From positions 186,001-250,000 of the forward strand of contig CBDDJT010000001.1 in assembly GCA_965229765.1 (NCBI GenBank): DNA of 64,000 nucleotides. The letters run 5' to 3'. The notes below the pieces were generated by a model. That model was not told where the DNA came from, ran no database searches, and was given only the letters and a program-made list of their open reading frames with translations. Numbering within the stretch: the stretch's first letter is position 1; every line of letters begins with the position of its first letter. Source of the DNA: ASV31 sp965229765 (GTDB taxonomy: Bacteria; Pseudomonadota; Alphaproteobacteria; Rhodobacterales; Rhodobacteraceae). This document shows, in pieces, positions 1 to 10,625 of the stretch. A program made the translations under genes and the position numbers.

Positions 1-1390
<1,390 letters not shown>

Positions 1391-1610
1391 AAACGCCGTT
1401 ACCAGCGTGTCCTTGACGTTCGAACCTCTGCACATCGTCACCCGCTGCAAAGCGGGTGTCTTTCTGTCTGATGCACATCGTTCCAAAGGAACGAAGTCCG
1501 TCAAACAGTGAAGCTGACACTCTCATCATCGCCCGAAGGCTAGAGAGCCGATATGCAGGACTTGATCCATCGAATGAACCAAACCGCCCACATATCTCTT
1601 CAGAAACCAG

Positions 1611-1626
1611 CAATTTCAAAGAGCAA
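1611..1626 (-). promoter_or_regulatory. rRNA leader boxA antitermination site
   Basis: On the minus strand the leader reads TTGCTCTTTGAAATTG, matching the boxA motif (TGCTCTTTGAAA) at which Nus factors load in bacterial rRNA operons. It is about 220 bases upstream of the mature 16S 5' end. A short hairpin (GCGCC/GGCGC, 1647-1665) lies just upstream in the transcript, the place where boxB would be expected. boxA match seen directly; function from the family. Confidence 0.75.
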
Positions 1627-1761
1627 GAGACAAAAACTTGACTGGAGCGCCTTTTTATCTGGCGCCGCCCGCCTTATCCTCATCTCTGTTGTTGTCCGCC
1701 TCCCGCACCGTTTGGCCCGTTGTGGCGTCCCGTTAGCGCCTCAGCGCCGCCGGTGAAGGGG

Positions 1762-1825
1762 TATTTACGGATCGGCGCCGGGGGCCGCAAGGTCTTTTTT
1801 CGAGAAAGATGACATTTTTTTCACG
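1762..1825 (-). promoter_or_regulatory. rRNA operon promoter with UP-like A/T tracts
   Basis: Minus-strand TTGCGG (1785-1790) is followed after exactly 17 bp by TAAATA (1762-1767), a sigma70-type pair. Immediately upstream of the -35, at 1794-1825, are two A/T tracts (GAAAAAAG and GTGAAAAAAATG) placed as an UP element. Transcription would start near 1755, giving a leader of about 365 bases containing boxA. This is the only strong promoter seen between msrQ and 16S; further rrn promoters may exist. Confidence 0.65.
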
Positions 1826-1930
1826 GACCCGGATTCTGCTTCAAAATCTAGCGGTTGGCGCAATCTAAGCCACAAGCAGGGGGCTTCCGGCGAACGATAC
1901 TTGCGCACAGCACCGCCCCTAACCCTTTGG

Positions 1931-2037
1931 AATCACACTTATCCACAGAGTCGGATCCCCGATAGGCGCGAATTTTGCCCGAGTCCTGCGAGACTCGGCC
2001 CGAGTCGCACCCGACTCGGGCCAAAATCGGTGTGATT
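1931..2037. promoter_or_regulatory. DnaA box plus cluster of five GANTC sites inside nested inverted repeats
   Basis: A perfect TTATCCACA DnaA box lies at 1939-1947. GANTC sequences, the target of the alphaproteobacterial CcrM methylase, begin at 1948, 1981, 1992, 2002 and 2013; the last four are 10-11 bp apart. The whole stretch is bounded by an exact 8-bp inverted repeat, AATCACAC (1931-1938) and GTGTGATT (2030-2037). The GANTC sites come in complementary pairs because they form hairpin arms (see the terminator entry). Whether DnaA or CcrM act here is inference. Confidence 0.5.
1979..2022 (-). terminator. Tandem overlapping hairpins downstream of msrQ
   Basis: Sixteen bases after the msrQ stop the minus-strand transcript forms a 10-bp perfect stem (GGCCCGAGTC/GACTCGGGCC, 1997-2022, 6-base loop), followed by a second 7-bp stem (CCGAGTC/GACTCGG, 1979-1998, 6-base loop). 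The two share two bases, so they are alternative or partly exclusive. There is only CAAAATTC after the second stem and no real U-run, so this may be an mRNA 3'-end structure rather than an efficient intrinsic terminator. Confidence 0.5.
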
Positions 2038-2646
2038 TCACGCCGCCGCCCTTGCACGCCGCGGAATCGCCCGCAGTGCGAGCAGCCCAAGAACGGCCGC
2101 AAGATAGACCAGAGGCTCCAGCTGAAAGCCCTTGGCCAGCATCACGAAGTGAATCGCACCCAGCAGCACCGCGCCATAGACAAGCTTGTGCAGCCGCCGC
2201 CACGCCACCGGTCCCATCCGGCGGATCGCCGCGTTCGAAGACGTCACCGCCAGCGGAATCAGCAGCAAGAATCCCGCCATCCCGATCGTGATGTAGGGCC
2301 GTTTCACGATGTCGGCCCAGATCAGGCTCCAGATCTGCACGTCCAGAACCAGCCATGTCAGCAGGTGCAGCAACACGTAAAGGAACGCCGCAAGCCCGAT
2401 CACCCGCCTGAACCGGATCAGGTTCAGGCCAAGGTGCGTGCGCAAGGGGGTGATGCACAGGCCCGCGACAAGCAGTTGCAACGCGAACTCGCCCAGCCGG
2501 TGTTCCAGCGCCTTTATCGGCTCTACCCCCAGCCCGCCCGTCAGGCCCAGCCACAGCCACCATGCCGCCGGCAGCGGCGCCAGAACATAGAAGGGCCAGG
2601 TGGGCAGCCGCCGCGCCCAGCCGTTCAGGGCACCGACAACGTCCAT
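2038..2646 (-). CDS. msrQ: MsrQ, haem-binding membrane subunit of MsrPQ methionine sulfoxide reductase
   Basis: A 202-residue integral membrane protein of the MsrQ/YedZ (ferric reductase-like) family: it passes electrons from the quinone pool to periplasmic MsrP, which repairs oxidised methionines in envelope proteins. The sequence shows about five to six hydrophobic helices, with histidines in the RTHLGLNLIRF and LLHLLTWLVLD segments as likely haem b ligands, and a DIVKRPYITIGMAG loop typical of the family. Length is normal. The start ATG overlaps the stop of msrP (TGATG), showing translational coupling in a two-gene operon. The C-terminus ends in an arginine-rich RAIPRRARAAA tail. Recognised with high confidence from both sequence and partner. 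Confidence 0.95.
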   Translation of the reverse strand: MDVVGALNGWARRLPTWPFYVLAPLPAAWWLWLGLTGGLGVEPIKALEHRLGEFALQLLVAGLCITPLRTHLGLNLIRFRRVIGLAAFLYVLLHLLTWLVLDVQIWSLIWADIVKRPYITIGMAGFLLLIPLAVTSSNAAIRRMGPVAWRRLHKLVYGAVLLGAIHFVMLAKGFQLEPLVYLAAVLGLLALRAIPRRARAAA

Positions 2647-3575
2647 CAGTAGAACTTTGCCAGATCCATGCCGGCATACATCGACGCAACCTCGTCGGCA
2701 TAGCCGTTGAACATCTGCGTGGGCTGCCGCTTTGCGAACAGCCCGTCACCGATCCGCCGCTCGGTCGCCTGGCTCCAGCGCGGATGGTCCACCTCGGGGT
2801 TCACGTTGGAATAAAAGCCGTACTCGCGCGGCAGCGTGTTGTTCCAGCTGGCGTGTGGCTGATCCGCGGTCAGGGTGATCCGCACGATCGACTTGATCGA
2901 CTTGAACCCGTACTTCCAAGGCACCACCAGCCGGATCGGCGCACCGTTCTGGTTTGGCATCGGCTCGTCATAAAGCCCGGTCGCCAGAATCGTCAGCGGA
3001 TGCATCGCCTCGTCCAGCCGCAGCCCCTCTCGGTAGGGCCAGTCGAGGATCGGGAACCGCGCGCCCGGCATCTCGTCGGGGCGGAACGCCGTTTCGAAGG
3101 CCACGTAGCGCGCGCCCTCCTGTACCCCGACCTTTTTCAGCAGGTCCGCCAGTTCGAACCCGACCCAGGGCACCACCATGGACCACGCCTCGACACAGCG
3201 CAGCCGATAGATCCGCTCTTCCAGCGTCACGTCCGAAAGGATGTCGTCCAGACCATACAGACCCGGATTGTCCACCAAACCGTCGATGCGCACTGCCCAG
3301 GGTTCCGTCGTCAGCATGTGCGCGTTGCGCGCCGGGTCTTCCTTGCCGGTGCCGAATTCATAGAAATTGCAGTAGTTGGTGATGTCTTCGAACGTGTTCG
3401 GCGTCTCGTCGGTGGAATAGGGGCTCGGCACCGCGCCAAGACTGGCCAATGCCGGCCCGGCGATCGCACCGGCGGCCATCGCCCCCGCGCCGGCCAGCAA
3501 CTGCCGCCGGCTCATATACGCCGCCTTCGGTGTCACGTCGGCCCATGTCAGATCGGGTTTCCAGCGTCCGGCCAT
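2646..3575 (-). CDS. msrP: MsrP, periplasmic molybdopterin methionine sulfoxide reductase
   Basis: Catalytic subunit of MsrPQ (YedY family), 309 residues. The N-terminus has a twin-arginine signal (SRRQLLAGAGA, residues about 22-32) for folded, cofactor-loaded export. The molybdenum-liganding cysteine is in RLRCVEAWSMVVPW, the family hallmark. The chosen ATG at 3575 has an AGGAG Shine-Dalgarno eight bases upstream; an in-frame upstream extension has no such site and would bury the Tat signal. The gene is directly followed by msrQ, with the usual overlap. It probably reduces both sulfoxide diastereomers in periplasmic proteins, as known for the family. Confidence 0.96.
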   Translation of the reverse strand: MAGRWKPDLTWADVTPKAAYMSRRQLLAGAGAMAAGAIAGPALASLGAVPSPYSTDETPNTFEDITNYCNFYEFGTGKEDPARNAHMLTTEPWAVRIDGLVDNPGLYGLDDILSDVTLEERIYRLRCVEAWSMVVPWVGFELADLLKKVGVQEGARYVAFETAFRPDEMPGARFPILDWPYREGLRLDEAMHPLTILATGLYDEPMPNQNGAPIRLVVPWKYGFKSIKSIVRITLTADQPHASWNNTLPREYGFYSNVNPEVDHPRWSQATERRIGDGLFAKRQPTQMFNGYADEVASMYAGMDLAKFY

Positions 3576-3914
3576 TTCCTGCACTCCTAATTCGCGTTCC
3601 CGGTTGCGAGTAATGTAGCGACCCGGGGCAAAACGCCCAAACCACACCGTCTCACGTTCGCGTCGGGACTTTGTAACATGCGCAGGAGGCAGGCGCGCGC
3701 GCCCGCTTCGTTCACAGCGCCATCACCAGCGCTAAATCATTTGTGACTAGACAGGAAAAAGCGGCGTGGCTTAGCAGCGCGCGGCCCTGCGTCAAGGCCC
3801 CTGCCCCCAATGCCGGCCCGTTGAAAGCAGCGCGGGCGGCCTAATTTCCGGGTCACTCACGAAATGAAACGGGCGCTGCTCACCGGCGCCCAACCCAGCC
3901 AACGGAGATTTCAG
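3576..3914. other. Divergent intergenic region msrP / fasciclin gene
   Basis: 339 bases between divergent starts. No tRNA, small ORF with a good ribosome site, or long repeat was found. TTGAAA at 3821-3826 followed by TAATTT at 3842-3847 points towards the fasciclin gene, but the 15-bp spacing is short, so it is only a weak promoter candidate. Nothing convincing was found for msrP. Confidence 0.35.
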
Positions 3915-4391
3915 ATGATCCGCAGAACCTTCCTGTCGCTCACCGCCGCAACCATGATCGCCGCCCCTGCCTTCGCCGGCGGCCATTCCAAGGACATCGT
4001 CGACACCGCCGTCGACGCGGGCACCTTCACCACGCTCGTCGCCGCCGTTCAGGCCGCCGGCCTTGTCGAAACGCTGAAAGGCGACGGCCCGTTCACCGTG
4101 TTCGCGCCGACCGACGAGGCGTTCGCCGCCCTGCCCGAAGGCACCGTCGAGGGCCTCCTGGCCGACATCCCGGCGCTGACCAAGATCCTGACCTACCACG
4201 TGGTGGCGGGCAAGGTGATGTCGGGCGACCTGTCGAACAACATGATGGCCACCACCGTCGAGGGTTCCGACATCACGATCATGACCGAAGGCGGCGTGAC
4301 CGTGAACGGCGCCAATGTCGTGGCCGCCGACATCGAGGCGTCGAACGGCGTCATCCATGTCATCGACGCGGTGATCCTGCCCGGCATGTGA
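3915..4391 (+). CDS. Secreted fasciclin (FAS1) domain protein
   Basis: 158 residues: a Sec signal peptide (MIRRTFLSLTAATMIAAPAFA, cleavage after about residue 21) followed by a single FAS1 domain. Hallmarks are the FTTLVAAVQAAGLVETLKG start, GPFTVFAPTDEAFAALP (H1-type box), LTYHVVAGKV (YH motif) and the C-terminal GVIHVIDAVILP. Single-domain bacterial FAS1 proteins of this size are periplasmic or extracellular adhesion/matrix-type proteins of poorly defined role. The start at 3915 is preceded by CGGAG; an upstream ATG at 3864 would add 17 residues before the signal peptide and lacks a ribosome site. It stands alone and converges on the next gene, with a 3'-end repeat and a terminator between them. 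Confidence 0.92.
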   Translation: MIRRTFLSLTAATMIAAPAFAGGHSKDIVDTAVDAGTFTTLVAAVQAAGLVETLKGDGPFTVFAPTDEAFAALPEGTVEGLLADIPALTKILTYHVVAGKVMSGDLSNNMMATTVEGSDITIMTEGGVTVNGANVVAADIEASNGVIHVIDAVILPGM

Positions 4392-4400
4392 TCCGGGTTT

Positions 4401-4420
4401 CGGATCGCTTGCGCGATCCG
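4401..4420 (+). other. 8-bp perfect hairpin after the fasciclin gene
   Basis: CGGATCGC and GCGATCCG form a perfect stem with a TTGC loop, ten bases after the fasciclin stop. It is the first of three stem-loops in a row before the next gene, upstream of the dispersed 3'-end repeat. Confidence 0.5.
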
Positions 4421-4426
4421 ACCCGC

Positions 4427-4475
4427 GTGGGGGCTCTGCCCCCACACCCCCGGAGTATTTGTGAACAGAAGAAGG
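4427..4475 (+). repeat. Dispersed 3'-end element, copy 1
   Basis: A hairpin GTGGGGGC/GCCCCCAC (4427-4445), then CCCCCGGAGTATTTGTG and AACAGAAGAAG. The same arrangement, hairpin(s) then GGAGTATTT, three to five bases, then AACAGAAGAAG, recurs at five other intergenic sites in this window. This copy lies in sense orientation downstream of the fasciclin gene. The hairpin followed by TATTT is terminator-like, but conservation of the downstream AACAGAAGAAG suggests a recognised or mobile-derived sequence rather than a simple terminator. Confidence 0.85.
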
Positions 4476-4501
4476 GGAGGGCCGCGCGCCTTCCCCTTTT
4501 T
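4471..4501 (+). terminator. Intrinsic terminator for the fasciclin gene
   Basis: AAGGGGAGG and CCTTCCCCTT form a stem with one bulged base around GCCGCGCG, followed by TTTT. It begins within the last bases of repeat copy 1 and ends just before the convergent gene. Confidence 0.65.
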
Positions 4502-4513
4502 CACGGGTGCCTT

Positions 4514-5062
4514 TCAGCCGCCGGGCGGGACGTCGAAAAAGCCGCTGGGCGAGCCGCGCGCCTGCCAGGCGGCCATGACGCGGGCGCAGGTTTCCCCGCA
4601 AGGCGCGGCGCCGTCGACCTCGATGTCATAGCGACGACCGGCATGGATCGTGGCCTCGTCCCGTTCGGCCAGGCCCGGGGGCCTGTCGCCGCGCATGGCC
4701 TCGCGCGCGCGCAGCACCGCCGGATCGCACCGGAGACCGACGAAGAAAAGGTCATGCCCCGCGAGGCGCGCGGCAAGGTCCGCCTGCCAGCCGGGCGTAT
4801 CGAGGATATGCGCCACGATCACGTCGACGCCGGCCGCCGCGAAGGCGGCGAAACTGCCGTGGACCGCATCGAAGACGGGTCCGCGCACGGCGCGCCAGTC
4901 GAAGGCGCCGCTGTCGAAACGCTCCATCGGCAGGACGCCGTGGTCGCGGAAGGTGTCGAAGGACAGGTGCGCGAAGGGCGCGGGCAGCGCCGCCTGGAGC
5001 GCGCGCGCCAGCGTGGTCTTTCCCGAAGAGGACGCGCCGTGAAGAAGGATGATGCGGGCCAT
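4514..5062 (-). CDS. Chloramphenicol phosphotransferase-like P-loop kinase
   Basis: 182 residues. A Walker A motif at the N-terminus (LHGASSSGKTTLARAL, residues 6-21), the SFDTFRD segment, and the family layout (LFFVGLRCDPAVLRARE, RGDRPPGLAERD) match the chloramphenicol 3-O-phosphotransferase (CPT) fold, whose members phosphorylate small hydroxyl compounds; most homologues are not resistance enzymes. The start ATG at 5062 places the P-loop at the usual distance; an in-frame upstream start would add a non-conserved tail. Single gene, converging with the fasciclin gene and co-directional with clpB upstream (77 bases away). Substrate cannot be inferred. Confidence 0.75.
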   Translation of the reverse strand: MARIILLHGASSSGKTTLARALQAALPAPFAHLSFDTFRDHGVLPMERFDSGAFDWRAVRGPVFDAVHGSFAAFAAAGVDVIVAHILDTPGWQADLAARLAGHDLFFVGLRCDPAVLRAREAMRGDRPPGLAERDEATIHAGRRYDIEVDGAAPCGETCARVMAAWQARGSPSGFFDVPPGG

Positions 5063-5138
5063 GCCATGCTTGTCCCGTGGCCCGCCAGAGGATGCAAGCG
5101 GCGCGCGCAAGGCCCCTGCCCCGCGCGCGCCGGTTCGG

Positions 5139-7754
<2,616 letters not shown>

Positions 7755-7830
7755 CGTCGTCTCCTTTGTCCAAGCGCTTGCCCCTCGGGCGCCCGTCCAG
7801 GCGGCGCACCCTCTTGCAAGCCTCGACAGT

Positions 7831-7860
7831 CAGATGGGCAGCGGACGCGACTGTTGCAAG
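7831..7860 (-). promoter_or_regulatory. Candidate RpoH (sigma32) promoter of clpB
   Basis: On the minus strand CTTGCA (7860-7855) is followed after 16 bp by CCCATCTG (7838-7831), resembling the heat-shock consensus CTTGAA ... CCCCAT-T. It lies about 75 bases upstream of the clpB start. clpB is a standard RpoH target, which supports the reading. A second CTTGCAAG at 7813-7820 has no matching -10. Confidence 0.5.
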
Positions 7861-7982
7861 TCTGCGACAGCGGGATTTTGCGCCGCGGCGGACGGCCGCC
7901 GCCCGCGCGCTCTGTCTCACGGATTTCACGCAAACGGTGTATCGTATCCGGATTGATCGCGACTGGATTGAAAGGCCGTCCC

Positions 7983-8999
7983 ATGTTCCGCATTGCCACC
8001 TTCAACCTCGAGAACCTTGAAGAAGACCTGCCGCCCCCGCCCGGAGAAGAGCCAAAGGGCCCCAGCTTTGCCGCGCGCGCTGCGGTGCTGCGCCCCGCGC
8101 TCGACCGGATGCGCGCCGATGTCGTCTGCTTTCAGGAGGTGCACGGCCAGGAACGCCCGAACGCGCAACGCGACATCCTCGCACTTCGGGCGCTGCTTGT
8201 CGGCACGCGCATGGAAAACTTCACCCTCGTCAGCACCAAGACGACCGAGGGACAGGTCTATGACCAGCGCAACCTTGTGGTCGCCCTGCGCCCCGGCCTG
8301 ACGGTGGACGAGGTGCGCCAGATAAACGGCGACGTCACCCCCAATCCCAGCTATCGCCGCGCCATCGCCGACGATGCAGAGCCGAAGCCCGTGCGCTGGG
8401 AACGTCCGCTGCAATACGTCCGCATCGGCCTGCCCGGCGGCGGGGCGCTCCATGTCTTCAACGCGCATTTCAAGTCCAAGATCGCCGTTCGTGCCAGCGC
8501 TCAGATGGTCAACTCCTACACCTGGAAGTCCGCCGCCGCCTGGGCCGAGGGCTATTTCCTGTCCTCCATGAAACGCGTCGGAGCCGCGATAGAGGCCCGG
8601 CAGGTCATCGACGGCATCTTCGCTCAGGACCCCGGCGCCGCCATCGTCATCGGCGGCGACTTCAACGCCGACAGCCACGAGGTGCCGGTCATGGCCCTGC
8701 GCGGACGGGTAGAGGAAACCGGCAACGCCGCGCTGGCGCACACGGTCATGACCTCGCTGGAAGACAACGTGCCCGAATCAAAGCGCTTCACGCTCTACCA
8801 CCACGGCAAGGGAGAGATGATCGACCACATCCTTGCCTCGCGCCGCATGGTCGCGGCCTTCATGCACACCGAGATTCACAACGAGACCGTTCCAGACGAA
8901 TCCATCGCATTCGCCACCGACCGCAAGTTCCCGGAATCAGACCACGCCCCCGTGGTCGCCTGTTTCGACGAGTCGCTGCTGGGCTTTCCCGCCGTCTGA
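7983..8999 (+). CDS. Endonuclease/exonuclease/phosphatase family protein
   Basis: 338 residues of the DNase I-like metal-dependent fold. Visible motifs: RIATFNLENL at the N-terminus (Asn metal site), VVCFQEVHGQ (catalytic Glu), NAHFKS, GGDFNADSHE (Asp/Asn pair) and SDHAPV at the end (Asp-His catalytic pair). All active-site residues expected for the family are present, so it should be active on a phosphodiester or phosphomonoester; substrate unknown. No signal peptide is apparent. It is divergent from clpB, and its start at 7983 begins exactly at the conserved first strand. A 10-bp stem lies between it and pyrF. Confidence 0.85.
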   Translation: MFRIATFNLENLEEDLPPPPGEEPKGPSFAARAAVLRPALDRMRADVVCFQEVHGQERPNAQRDILALRALLVGTRMENFTLVSTKTTEGQVYDQRNLVVALRPGLTVDEVRQINGDVTPNPSYRRAIADDAEPKPVRWERPLQYVRIGLPGGGALHVFNAHFKSKIAVRASAQMVNSYTWKSAAAWAEGYFLSSMKRVGAAIEARQVIDGIFAQDPGAAIVIGGDFNADSHEVPVMALRGRVEETGNAALAHTVMTSLEDNVPESKRFTLYHHGKGEMIDHILASRRMVAAFMHTEIHNETVPDESIAFATDRKFPESDHAPVVACFDESLLGFPAV

Positions 9000-9027
9000 T
9001 CCCGGCCGGCGTTGGCTCCTGCGGCCT

Positions 9028-9065
9028 TGTTCCGGCGCGGCGCTTGCGCTAGCCCCGCCGGAACA
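9028..9065 (+). other. Stem-loop between endonuclease-family gene and pyrF
   Basis: TGTTCCGGCG (9028-9037) pairs perfectly with CGCCGGAACA (9056-9065), leaving an 18-base loop that can itself pair (GCGCTTGCGC). The right arm ends 23 bases before the pyrF start. It could be the 3' structure of the upstream gene or a leader element of pyrF. There is no U-run, so a plain intrinsic terminator is unlikely. Confidence 0.5.
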
Positions 9066-9088
9066 CAGCCGCAAAAGGACCCGCCCCC

Positions 9089-9784
9089 ATGTCCGATGAC
9101 CGCCTGATCGTCGCTCTGGACGTCCCGAACGCCATTGCCGGGCTGAAACTGGCCGAAACCATCGGCGACGCCGTGTCCTTCTACAAGATCGGGCTCGGGA
9201 TGCTGACGACCGGGGGCCTCGCGCTCGCCAACGAGCTGAAGCAGGACCACGGCAAGCACATCTTTCTCGACATGAAGCTCTTCGACATCCCCGCCACGAT
9301 CGAGGCCGCGGTGCGCGGGCTGACCCAGTTCGATATCGACGTCCTGACCGTCCACGGCGACCCCCACGTGGTGCGCGCCGCGATGGAGGGCGCGGCCGGT
9401 TCGGGCACCCGCATCATGGCGGTCACGATCCTGACCTCTCTCGACCGCGCCGACCTTGACGACAACCTGATGAAGCCCGGCGCCGTCGCCGATCTGGTCG
9501 TGGAACGCGCCGCCCGCGCGCTCGACGCCGGGGCCGACGGCCTGATCGCCTCCCCGCACGAGGTCGCGGCACTTCGTGCCCTGCCGCAGGCGCAGGGCAA
9601 GCTCATCATAACCCCCGGCATCCGCCCCGACGGCAGCGCGGCGGGCGACCAGAAACGCATCGCCACCCCCGCCGCCGCCATCGCCGCGGGCGCCGATCAC
9701 ATCGTCGTCGGCCGCCCCGTCTGGCAGGCCCCCGACCCCCGCGCCGCCGCCCTGGCGATCACGGCGGGGCTTCACCCCGCCTGA
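9089..9784 (+). CDS. pyrF: PyrF, orotidine-5'-phosphate decarboxylase
   Basis: 231 residues; last step of de novo UMP synthesis, decarboxylating OMP to UMP. The catalytic motif DMKLFDIP (Asp-Lys-x-x-Asp, residues about 61-68) is intact, with LIVALDVPN at the N-terminus, the VHGDP strand and the phosphate-binding TPGIRPDG and GADHIVVGRPV segments of the TIM barrel. Standard group-I bacterial length. The last 13 bases overlap the convergent DUF6958 gene. Confidence 0.97.
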   Translation: MSDDRLIVALDVPNAIAGLKLAETIGDAVSFYKIGLGMLTTGGLALANELKQDHGKHIFLDMKLFDIPATIEAAVRGLTQFDIDVLTVHGDPHVVRAAMEGAAGSGTRIMAVTILTSLDRADLDDNLMKPGAVADLVVERAARALDAGADGLIASPHEVAALRALPQAQGKLIITPGIRPDGSAAGDQKRIATPAAAIAAGADHIVVGRPVWQAPDPRAAALAITAGLHPA

Positions 9785-10089
9785 TCGCCCGTCACCAGCC
9801 GCTGCTGGTCCACGCCCGGCACCCGCGCGATCTCGCCCCGCACCTCGAGCTCCAGCTTGACGGTGGTGACATGCCATCCCAACGAACCCAGCCGCGCCAG
9901 ATCGTCCGCCGAAAGCCTCTGGCGCACCGCCCCCGTCAGCTGCGAGAACGGCAATCCCTCCGGCCCCGCGCCCGCCACCGCGTGCAGGATCGCCTTGCGC
10001 AGCACGTCGAACTTCCACCCGGGGATCCGTGTGCCGCTTTCCTTGCCCTCTGTCGGCGTGCGGCACAGCACGCGGTCATCCTCGATCAT
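9772..10089 (-). CDS. DUF6958-like small conserved protein
   Basis: 105 residues, no signal peptide or membrane segment. The pattern PTEGKESGTRIPGWKFDVLRKAIL, then PFSQLTGAVRQRLSADD and LGSLGWHVTTVKLELEVRGEI, looks like a small winged-helix-like fold with a final KLELEVRGEI hairpin; similar proteins carry the DUF6958 label and often accompany unrelated genes. It starts inside the end of the NUDIX gene (14-base overlap), so the two are co-transcribed. An AAGGAG ribosome site serves either the GTG at 10092 or the ATG at 10089. Function unknown; a nucleic acid binding role is a guess. Confidence 0.65.
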   Translation of the reverse strand: MIEDDRVLCRTPTEGKESGTRIPGWKFDVLRKAILHAVAGAGPEGLPFSQLTGAVRQRLSADDLARLGSLGWHVTTVKLELEVRGEIARVPGVDQQRLVTGDQAG

Positions 10090-10522
10090 CACCGTTCACT
10101 CCTTCTGCCGGTCGAGCGGCAAGGTACTCTCCCAGCCGGTCCCGAAAATGCGGAATCACCCTGGGCGCGGACATGAAATCCGCCACGCGCATCCAGCACC
10201 AGTCCTGCCCTTCGTCGCCCAGAACGATGCCCGCCACCTCGGCCGCGTCGGCCTCGGCCACCAGAAACCAGTTGGGCAAGGCCCCGTGCCGCCCCGCGCC
10301 GGGATAGCGCCGCCGCCAGACCAGCGTGCCGGGGTCCAGCACCACCGACAATTCCTCGTGCAATTCGCGCAGCGCGCAGGCCTCGGGCGTCTCCTCGCCC
10401 TCGCGTCCGCCACCCGGCAGATCCCACCAGCCGGCCCAGGGCAGCCCCGGCAGGTCGTCGCGCTGCAGGGTCAGCACGAAGCCACCCCGCAGAACCGCGA
10501 TCTTCGCCCCCCGAAACGCCAT
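10076..10522 (-). CDS. NUDIX hydrolase
   Basis: 148 residues with a complete NUDIX box: GGGREGEETPEACALRE followed by LHEELSV (G-x5-E-x7-REUXEEXGU form, with Leu-Ser at the end in place of Xaa-Gly). The preceding PWAGWWDLPGG strand is typical of MutT-like enzymes. It should hydrolyse a nucleoside diphosphate linked to another moiety, housekeeping or antimutator; substrate not predictable. The start ATG at 10522 follows GAGGGA; the open frame extends far upstream but antisense to dinB. It is divergent from dinB, and followed by the overlapping DUF6958 gene. Confidence 0.9.
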   Translation of the reverse strand: MAFRGAKIAVLRGGFVLTLQRDDLPGLPWAGWWDLPGGGREGEETPEACALRELHEELSVVLDPGTLVWRRRYPGAGRHGALPNWFLVAEADAAEVAGIVLGDEGQDWCWMRVADFMSAPRVIPHFRDRLGEYLAARPAEGVNGDDRG

Positions 10523-10625
10523 CGGCCCGCCGATTCCCTCACCACGCACCCCGCCAGTATGCCAAAGACCGCGGGCACCACCACCGCCCCCTGTGCGCCC
10601 GCCCGCGCCTGCGGTATCATTGCCC

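Noticed and set aside
1931..2037. Replication origin near the DnaA box
   Set aside because: Only one DnaA box and no AT-rich unwinding region; no dnaA, parAB, gidA or hemE nearby.
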